A stretch of 8,905 bases of DNA from Bacillota bacterium (lineage in GTDB: Bacteria > Bacillota > Clostridia > Peptostreptococcales > Anaerovoracaceae): NCBI GenBank assembly GCA_016286935.1, contig JAEEUO010000029.1, forward strand, positions 1-8,905, written 5' to 3'. Position numbers and translations under genes: made by a program. Shown piece after piece: positions 1 through 4,593 of the stretch. Numbering within the stretch: the stretch's first letter is position 1; every line of letters begins with the position of its first letter. Under the pieces are notes generated by a model. That model saw nothing but the letters and a program-made list of their open reading frames with translations, made no database searches and was not told the origin of the DNA.

Positions 1-734
1 TTCTTCTTCGAGACGCCGACGGTGATGCCGCTCGGGAAGCTGTTGAACGGCGTGACGTGGAGGACTGTCGCCTCCGTCCGCGCGAGCGATCCCGCGGAGA
101 TCCCGCCCGGCTCGAGATCGAGCATGTCGCAGCGGCATCCGAGCGATTCGTAGACCTTGCGGATCTTGTCGTACGACGGCTTTTCGAGCGCGTAGACGCG
201 TTCGCGGCCGAGCAGCTGGGCGATCAGGCCGTACAGGTATTCCGCGCCCGATCCGATGATGATCCGCGCGGGCGGGACGGCGATCCCGCGGCTCCTCGCG
301 AGGTAGGCGGCGATCTCGCTCCGGAGCTCCGGAATGCCGTGGTTCGGCGATTTGACGAGGATCCGGTCGCCGTAATCGTTGAGGACCTTCCGCATCGCCT
401 TCGCGAGGACCGTGAACGGGAAGCCGCCCGGCTCGTGGCGGCCCTGGGACGTGATGAGAGGCGCCGGCGCCGAGACGCCCGCTTCGGGGCCGCCGGCGCG
501 GTACGTGACGAAGTACCCGCTCCGCTCCCGCGAGACGGCGTATCCCTCGTCGGTCAGAAGCGCGACGGCATGCTCGACGGTCACGGTCGAAACGCCCGTC
601 TCCGCCGCGACCGTCCGCTTCGACGGCAGCTTCGCGCCGTACGGATAGACGCCCGAAACGATATCGCGCACGAGCTGGCGGTAGAGCTGGAGATAGGCGG
701 GCGCGTCGGCCGTTTTGTCGATCCGGTAGTTCAT
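1..734 (-). CDS. MocR-type (GntR/aminotransferase) regulator, C-terminus cut by window edge
   Basis: Translating the minus strand from the ATG at 734 gives 244 residues running off the left edge. Residues about 10-76 form a GntR-type winged helix: PAYLQLYRQLVRDIVSG, then KLPSKRTVAAETGVSTVTV, ending in the wing SRERSGYFV. Residues from about 95 look like a fold-type I aminotransferase domain, with SPNHGIPELRSEIAAYL, the cofactor-loop pattern GSGAEYLYGL (161-170) and TPFNSFPSG (228-236). The PLP-binding lysine would lie beyond the window. This layout defines the MocR/PdxR family, in which PLP or an amino-acid adduct is sensed. The gene is divergent from a pyridoxal kinase, so control of B6 salvage is the likely role; PtsJ acting on pdxK in Salmonella is a known parallel. 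No clear Shine-Dalgarno precedes the start. The upstream ATG at 742 runs into a stop after three codons, which fixes the start at 734. Family confidence is high; the target is inferred. Confidence 0.9.
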   Translation of the reverse strand, partial: MNYRIDKTADAPAYLQLYRQLVRDIVSGVYPYGAKLPSKRTVAAETGVSTVTVEHAVALLTDEGYAVSRERSGYFVTYRAGGPEAGVSAPAPLITSQGRHEPGGFPFTVLAKAMRKVLNDYGDRILVKSPNHGIPELRSEIAAYLARSRGIAVPPARIIIGSGAEYLYGLIAQLLGRERVYALEKPSYDKIRKVYESLGCRCDMLDLEPGGISAGSLARTEATVLHVTPFNSFPSGITVGVSKK

Positions 735-763
735 CTGGTCATATAAAAAAAGATTGTTTTGAG

Positions 764-790
764 CATTATAATATTATCAGACACATTATA
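764..790. repeat. CATTATA direct repeat pair in the divergent intergene
   Basis: The heptamer CATTATA occurs at 764-770 and 784-790, exactly 20 bases apart. A perfect 10-base palindrome, ATAATATTAT (768-777), overlaps the first copy. The stretch is AT-rich, so chance is a real alternative. The copies coincide with the two minus-strand TATAAT hexamers and could simply be promoter sequence. Confidence 0.35.
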
Positions 791-813
791 GAGTAGAACC
801 GTAAAAAAGTAAA
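785..813 (-). promoter_or_regulatory. Probable promoter of the MocR gene
   Basis: Read on the minus strand, TTTACT (813-808) is followed after 17 bases by a perfect TATAAT (790-785), about 50 bases before the ATG at 734. A second TATAAT (770-765) lies closer but lacks a good -35. The direct repeats at 795-827 overlap this promoter, which would suit autoregulation. Confidence 0.5.
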
Positions 814-827
814 GAAGAACCGGAAAA
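795..827. promoter_or_regulatory. Direct repeats AGAACCG(T/G)AAAA, candidate MocR operator
   Basis: A 12-base element occurs twice with 11 of 12 bases identical: 795-806 (AGAACCGTAAAA) and 816-827 (AGAACCGGAAAA). The copies start 21 bases apart, two helical turns, so they face the same side of the DNA. MocR regulators commonly bind direct repeats as dimers. The pair overlaps the minus-strand promoter of the regulator and lies upstream of the kinase ribosome binding site (849-854), so it could serve both genes. No convincing plus-strand promoter was found; TTGAGC (759-764) with CATTAT (784-789) is weak, with 19-base spacing. The operator role is inferred. Confidence 0.5.
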
Positions 828-862
828 CCCGCTGAAACGGACTCAATCGGAGGAATGAGAAT

Positions 863-1705
863 ATGAAAAGAATACTGACCATCCAGGACATCTCCTGCTT
901 CGGAAAATGCTCGCTGACCGTCGCCCTGCCGCTGTTATCCGCCATGGGCATCGAGACAGTGATCCTGCCGACCGCGGTGCTCAGCACGCACACGCTGTTC
1001 AAGGGCTTCACCTGCAAGGACCTGTCGGACCAGCTCAAGCCCATCACGGACCACTGGAAACAGGAAGGCATCACCTTCGACGCGATCTGCACCGGATATC
1101 TGGGCACCGAAGAGGAGATCGATACGGTCATCGATATCATCCGTACGTTCCGGAATGAGAATACGCTCGTCTTCGTCGATCCCGCCATGGGAGACAACGG
1201 AAAGCTGTATCCGGTGTTCGACGTCCATTACGCGAAGAAAAACGCCGATCTTTGCGCGGTGGCGGATATCGCGGACCCGAACATCACGGAGGGAAGCTAC
1301 CTGACGGGCCTTCCCTACAGGGAAACGTATACGGAAGACTACGTGAAGGAGATGCTGTCCGCCCTGGCGGCGCTCGGAACGAAGATGCCGATCCTAACGG
1401 GCGTCTCGCTCAGCGAAGGAAAGACCGGCGCCATGGGCTATGACACCGTGAAAAAAGAATACTTCTTCTACCAGAACGAAAAGATCCCGGCGGCCTATCA
1501 CGGGACCGGCGATATCTTCTCCAGCGTGCTCGCCGGCGCGTTCGTGCTCGGCATCGACCGGACGGAAGCGCTGAAGATCGCGGCGGACTATACCGCGGAT
1601 ACGATCGCCGAGACGGTGAAGGACCCGGCGGATCCCTGGTACGGCGTCAATTTCGAAGCCACCATCCCGCAGCTGGTCGATTCCCTGAAACAGTTTTCGA
1701 AATAG
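863..1705 (+). CDS. pdxK: Pyridoxal/pyridoxamine kinase
   Basis: This 280-residue protein has the length and motifs of the PdxK/PdxY family within the ribokinase superfamily, which phosphorylates the 5'-hydroxyl of pyridoxal, pyridoxamine or pyridoxine in B6 salvage. The N-terminal signature IQDISCFGKCSLTVALPLL (7-25) is followed by the substrate-lid region LSTHTLFKGFT (40-50), VDPAMGDNGKLYP (105-117), and the anion-hole motif GTGDIFSS (214-221) with the catalytic Asp at 217. The ATG at 863 has GGAGGA (849-854) eight bases upstream. It is divergent from a MocR regulator and monocistronic, ending before a terminator shared with the convergent operon. By eye its codons are less GC-biased (more AAA, GAA and ATC/GAT mixtures) than the synthetase gene downstream. 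The enzyme class is secure; pdxK versus pdxY naming and substrate preference are not resolvable here. Confidence 0.93.
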   Translation: MKRILTIQDISCFGKCSLTVALPLLSAMGIETVILPTAVLSTHTLFKGFTCKDLSDQLKPITDHWKQEGITFDAICTGYLGTEEEIDTVIDIIRTFRNENTLVFVDPAMGDNGKLYPVFDVHYAKKNADLCAVADIADPNITEGSYLTGLPYRETYTEDYVKEMLSALAALGTKMPILTGVSLSEGKTGAMGYDTVKKEYFFYQNEKIPAAYHGTGDIFSSVLAGAFVLGIDRTEALKIAADYTADTIAETVKDPADPWYGVNFEATIPQLVDSLKQFSK

Positions 1706-1755
1706 GCGCGTGAACGGCGTTTCCCGCGCCTGCCTTCCGGGGCCCTTGTGAAGGC
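1705..1755 (+). other. Two hairpins in the kinase 3' region
   Basis: Just after the kinase stop, GGCGCG (1705-1710) can pair with CGCGCC (1725-1730), and GCCTTC (1732-1737) can pair with GAAGGC (1750-1755). Neither has a U-run after it, so they are not terminators by themselves. They may be structured 3' untranslated sequence before the true terminator at 1780, or chance pairing in GC-rich DNA. Confidence 0.3.
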
Positions 1756-1779
1756 CTCTAATCGCCCCGTAAACGAACG

Positions 1780-1820
1780 AAACGGCACAGGTCGGTCACC
1801 TGTGCCGTTTTTCTGTTTTT
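1780..1820. terminator. Bidirectional intrinsic terminator between convergent units
   Basis: AAACGGCACAGGT (1780-1792) and ACCTGTGCCGTTT (1798-1810) form a perfect 13-bp stem with a 5-base loop (CGGTC). On the plus strand the stem is followed by TTCTGTTTTT, terminating the pyridoxal kinase. On the minus strand the end of the stem plus TCGTTCGTTT gives a weaker U-rich tail, 31 bases past the stop of the EEP gene. One element therefore probably serves both converging transcripts. Confidence 0.9.
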
Positions 1821-1840
1821 TGTCCGAAATCGGGCGATTT

Positions 1841-2941
1841 TCAGTCTTCCAGCGTGAGCTTCAGAACGACCGGGTTGTGGTCCGTGCAGACGAAGTCGAG
1901 ATCGACCGTCTCGAGCGACTCGACGTGAATGTTGTCCGAGACGATGAAGCCGTCGATCATATAATACTGGAACGTCGATCTGTCGACGCCGACGTACGGC
2001 TCCTTCAGCGTCCGGCAGGTCGGCGTTTTGTTGTCCATCAGGAACTGCCATCCGCCCCCGATCTCGTTCGTGTCGATCAGACCCGGCATCCAGTCGCCGC
2101 CGCGCGTCGGGTACATCGACGTGTCGACGTTGGAGAACGTCTGGTTGAAGTCGCCGCCCGCGATGACGTAGTTCCCTTTCGCCCGTTCGCCGTTGATGAA
2201 CTCGACGAGCATCTTCGTCTGGGCGATCTTGCCCTCGCCGCTGTCATACGCCTCGAGGTGGAGATTGACGAGGACGAGTTCCTTTCCGCTGTTCGCCACG
2301 GGGATGCGCGAAACGAGCAGGCACCGTTTGAGGTTGACGACGCGCATCGGCCATGTGAACGGGCACGGAAGCTGGATGCGCTCCGAGGACGTGACCGGAT
2401 ACGTCGAGAACGTCGCGATGCCGGCGTCGACCTTGCCGAGCGGCGGGATCGGGTACGGGATGTAGGCGACCTTGAAGTTGTTCGCGAACGAAGTGGCGTA
2501 CGCGGGGAAGGCGGTGCGGATCGACTCCAGCTCGTTGATGTGGTGGGAGCGCGTCGCCTCGACGTCGACCTCCTGGAGGAAGAAGATGTCCGGCTTCTCC
2601 GCGGCGATCGCGTTGACCATTCCCTCGAGGTTCGATTTGACGCGCGGGACGTCGGCCGAGATGACCATCTTGCCGCCGTCGAGGAAGCAGTCCGCGTTGT
2701 CACCGAGCGCGCCGTAGCCGACGTTCCACGACAGGACCGTGAGCGGCACGTCCGCGTAGAGCGTCTTCGCCGCGGAGCCGTCCACCGCGACCGTCTCGCG
2801 ATCCGCCGGCTTATACTCGGCGTAGGTCAGGTAGCCGATCCCCGCCGCCGCGATCACGACGACGATCAGGAGCAGCGTCCCGATGAATCGCAGGAGGCCG
2901 CGGAAAAAGCCGCGCTTTTTCTTGTTTTCGTTCTTGGCCAT
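1841..2941 (-). CDS. Membrane-anchored endonuclease/exonuclease/phosphatase-fold enzyme
   Basis: A 366-residue protein with a basic N-terminus, then one hydrophobic segment (about 17-40), then a long outside domain. The rest carries the EEP-family (DNase I-like, Mg-dependent) motifs in order: SWNVG (71-75), LQEVD (122-126) with the metal-binding Glu124, NLHLE (226-230), GDFN (263-266) with Asp264 and Asn266, IDG (329-331), and TDHNPV (353-358) with His355. All expected catalytic residues are present. EEP enzymes include DNases, sphingomyelinases and inositol-phosphate phosphatases; the substrate cannot be read from sequence. Its membrane anchor and position after a PI-PLC-like gene favour a phospholipid or inositol-phosphate substrate outside the cell. 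The start at 2941 has AAGGAG (2955-2950) eight bases upstream, 54 bases after the preceding stop, so it is the second gene of an operon. Confidence 0.9.
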   Translation of the reverse strand: MAKNENKKKRGFFRGLLRFIGTLLLIVVVIAAAGIGYLTYAEYKPADRETVAVDGSAAKTLYADVPLTVLSWNVGYGALGDNADCFLDGGKMVISADVPRVKSNLEGMVNAIAAEKPDIFFLQEVDVEATRSHHINELESIRTAFPAYATSFANNFKVAYIPYPIPPLGKVDAGIATFSTYPVTSSERIQLPCPFTWPMRVVNLKRCLLVSRIPVANSGKELVLVNLHLEAYDSGEGKIAQTKMLVEFINGERAKGNYVIAGGDFNQTFSNVDTSMYPTRGGDWMPGLIDTNEIGGGWQFLMDNKTPTCRTLKEPYVGVDRSTFQYYMIDGFIVSDNIHVESLETVDLDFVCTDHNPVVLKLTLED

Positions 2942-2995
2942 ATCGATTTCTCCTTTTCCGTCAAGGATCCGGATGAGCGGATCGTTCGGGATGTT

Positions 2996-4075
2996 TTATT
3001 GAAAATTCGCGCTGTAGATCGCCTCGGCGAGCTTCGGCGAGCCGAAGTCGACGATGATCCAGCCGCACAGCCAGACGGAATCCTCCCCGACCTTGAGTTC
3101 CGAGGGATACGAACCGGCCGCCTTCGCGGCGAGAAGCCGCGCGTTCAGATCCTTCGCATACTTGTACGGATGACCGTAGGAGGTGTTGCCGCTCGTGGAG
3201 AGGAAGTGGAGGCCGAGCACGTTCGGATCGGATTGGGACGAGGACACACCGAAGAAGGAGTGCGAACGGAGCCCTCCCAGAAACGCCGCCCATTTATCGT
3301 CCGCGTCGTACTTATAGCGGTCCTGGACGAGGAGATCGGACGTATTTTGGGGATTCTCCTGCCAAACCGCCGCGAGTCCGGTGTTGTCACGGTTGCTTTG
3401 GGCGTCCCAGAAGAGCGGAACGCCGCTCTCGGTCTCGTAGCCGGAATCAAGATACCGCCGCACCAGCACGATCTTTCCGCGCGATTCGCCGACGGTCTGG
3501 ATATACCGCGAGAGGATCCACCGGTCCGGGTCTTTCGCGATCGCATCCATCAGGAGCTTCTGGAACTCTTCGACGGTCTCCGGGCCGTATTCTTTCCGGA
3601 CCGCAAAGACGATCGTCTCGGTCGGGTGTTCGTCGAGAAACGCGTAACACTCCTCGAGAACGGTATCGAAGTACAGCGGCTTCGACCACGGCCAGCCGGT
3701 CTCCGTGCAGTTCGTGAATTCGTGCATGAACTTCAGCCGGCCGCCGTCGACCGCGAGACGGATGTCGAGATACCGGAAGCCGGCCTCGAGCTGTTCGCCG
3801 ATCGAGAGGGACTGGCACTTCGAAAAGAACGCGAGATGCACGTTTTTCGCCGCGCTGTTATGGGTCCCCGGGAGAACGGCCGCGTTCAGTCCCGTCCGGT
3901 CCGGCAGACGTTCCATCCAGTCTGCGGAGCCTTCCACGGCCGTCCGGTCCACGCGCTCGAACGCCGGAATAACGTACATCAAAACGGCAAACGCAAGGAT
4001 GACCGCGAGGAGCAGGCATCCGAGGACAGACAGCAGGATCGCGACAGCCGATTTCTTTTTCCGTTTCGTTTTCAT
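2996..4075 (-). CDS. PI-PLC X-domain phosphodiesterase, membrane-anchored
   Basis: From the ATG at 4075 this is 359 residues. A lysine-rich start (KTKRKKK) and a hydrophobic segment (about 9-37) make a signal anchor or uncleaved signal peptide, placing the enzyme outside. The catalytic domain shows LPGTHNS (68-74) with the first catalytic His72, then EQLEAGFRYLDIRL (94-107), with DIR equivalent to the conserved Asp/Arg pair of bacterial PI-PLC, then KFMHEF (115-120) with His118 as the second catalytic His. The C-terminus, GWIIVDFGS (338-346), also fits the family. Such enzymes cleave phosphatidylinositol or related lipids without calcium. The Asn after His72 replaces the Asp of Bacillus PI-PLC, so the exact substrate is uncertain. 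The start is chosen because AGGAG (4086-4082) sits six bases upstream; an in-frame ATG at 4093 (six extra residues) is the alternative. It is the first gene of the operon. Confidence 0.88.
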   Translation of the reverse strand: MKTKRKKKSAVAILLSVLGCLLLAVILAFAVLMYVIPAFERVDRTAVEGSADWMERLPDRTGLNAAVLPGTHNSAAKNVHLAFFSKCQSLSIGEQLEAGFRYLDIRLAVDGGRLKFMHEFTNCTETGWPWSKPLYFDTVLEECYAFLDEHPTETIVFAVRKEYGPETVEEFQKLLMDAIAKDPDRWILSRYIQTVGESRGKIVLVRRYLDSGYETESGVPLFWDAQSNRDNTGLAAVWQENPQNTSDLLVQDRYKYDADDKWAAFLGGLRSHSFFGVSSSQSDPNVLGLHFLSTSGNTSYGHPYKYAKDLNARLLAAKAAGSYPSELKVGEDSVWLCGWIIVDFGSPKLAEAIYSANFQ

Positions 4076-4105
4076 AGAAGACTCCTGGTTCATCTCAGCA
4101 TTTTG

Positions 4106-4134
4106 ATTGTAGCACAACACCGGCCGAGTATAAA
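4106..4134 (-). promoter_or_regulatory. Promoter of the PI-PLC/EEP operon
   Basis: On the minus strand, TTTATA (4134-4129), a 17-base spacer, and TACAAT (4111-4106) preceded by TGC form an extended -10 promoter. Transcription would begin near 4099, giving a short leader of about 24 bases with the AGGAG ribosome site before the ATG at 4075. No operator-like repeat is evident. Confidence 0.7.
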
Positions 4135-4207
4135 GCGTTTTGGCCCTCCGCCGTTCCGTTTTTTTAAAGGGGATCGAAATGTATACAGAATCGTCTGACA
4201 ATTTTGC

Positions 4208-4236
4208 TTGACATCGTTTCCCGCCTGTGGTATCGT
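4208..4236 (+). promoter_or_regulatory. Strong promoter of the T-box transcript
   Basis: A perfect TTGACA (4208-4213), exactly 17 bases, then TATCGT (4231-4236) with a TGG extension immediately upstream. The start point would be near 4243, about 20 bases before Stem I of the T-box. It is divergent from the PI-PLC operon promoter, with about 75 bases between the two -35 boxes. Confidence 0.8.
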
Positions 4237-4242
4237 CAACGC

Positions 4243-4528
4243 ATATTTTCATACCGATAAAAGCGATGACGAAGACGGTCGGACGGCGTGCAGCGAGAGA
4301 TACGGCGGGTGGTGTGAGCCGAACGCACAAACTCCAGTGACCCATCACTTCCGAGCTGACAGCCCGAACGCGGGATCCCGTTAGTAGACGCTGTCCGTGA
4401 GCCTGCGTGAACGGACAGGACTTGATGGAGTCTGAAGCGGCGACGGTCTTCCGTCGCAATATGAGTGGTACCACGGGCTACGTTTTTTTGCGGCTCGCCT
4501 CATAACCGGAGGCGGGTCTTTGTTTTTT
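4243..4528 (+). promoter_or_regulatory. T-box riboswitch (tRNA-sensing leader), isoleucine or leucine type
   Basis: Stem I base: AGC (4262-4264) with GCT (4355-4357), then a GATGA/CGA kink-turn-like loop, then GAAG (4271-4274) with CTTC (4348-4351). The GAGAGA bulge (4295-4300) and the apical loop GGGTGGTGTGA (4307-4317), closed by CGGC/GCCG, match the conserved Stem I head. Stem II is GACAGC (4358-4363) with GCTGTC (4390-4395), enclosing a GAAC opposite TAGTAGA S-turn. A GCGACGG/CCGTCGC hairpin (4440-4457) precedes the T-box core. The antiterminator is ATGAG (4461-4465) pairing CTCAT (4499-4503), the bulge TGGTACC (4466-4472), and CGGGCT (4474-4479) pairing GGCTCG (4492-4497). The UGGU in the bulge predicts a tRNA with discriminator A. 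Best specifier: ATC (4344-4346), followed by A; CTC (4332-4334) is the alternative. Uncharged tRNA should favour read-through into the synthetase gene. Confidence 0.92.
4492..4528 (+). terminator. T-box-controlled intrinsic terminator
   Basis: GGCTCGCCTC (4492-4501) and GAGGCGGGTC (4509-4518) form a 10-bp stem (two G-U pairs) with loop ATAACCG, followed by TTTGTTTTTT (4519-4528). Its 5' arm is the same sequence that forms the 3' arm of the antiterminator (4492-4503), so the two structures exclude each other. This is the switching logic of a transcriptional T-box. Confidence 0.92.
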
Positions 4529-4593
4529 GCAGGAAACGGTCAGGGCCGCCGCCGGAACGCTTCTCTCCACGCGACCGATACCAGGAGGAAACC

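Noticed and set aside
57..746. Plus-strand open frame over the MocR gene
   Set aside because: The minus strand encodes an unambiguous GntR/aminotransferase protein. The plus-strand product has no family resemblance.
1748..4198. Very long plus-strand open frame (816 codons) opposite the PI-PLC/EEP operon
   Set aside because: Its product is Arg/Val/Asp-rich with no recognisable domain. It lies antisense to two genes with intact catalytic motifs, ribosome sites and a promoter. Long antisense frames are expected in GC-rich coding DNA.
4391..4418. CTGTCCGT/ACGGACAG hairpin as a separate regulatory element
   Set aside because: It lies inside the T-box and shares bases with the Stem II closing helix, so it is best read as part of or an alternative to the Stem II/IIA-B region, not a separate element.
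4076..4474. N-terminal extension of the PI-PLC protein beyond the ATG at 4075
   Set aside because: The extension would read through the operon promoter and the antisense of the T-box. The signal anchor begins right after the ATG at 4075, which has AGGAG six bases upstream.
4465..4593. N-terminal extension of the synthetase from the GTG at 4465
   Set aside because: This stretch is the T-box core and its terminator, and the ATG at 4594 has a near-perfect ribosome site and begins the XRE domain.
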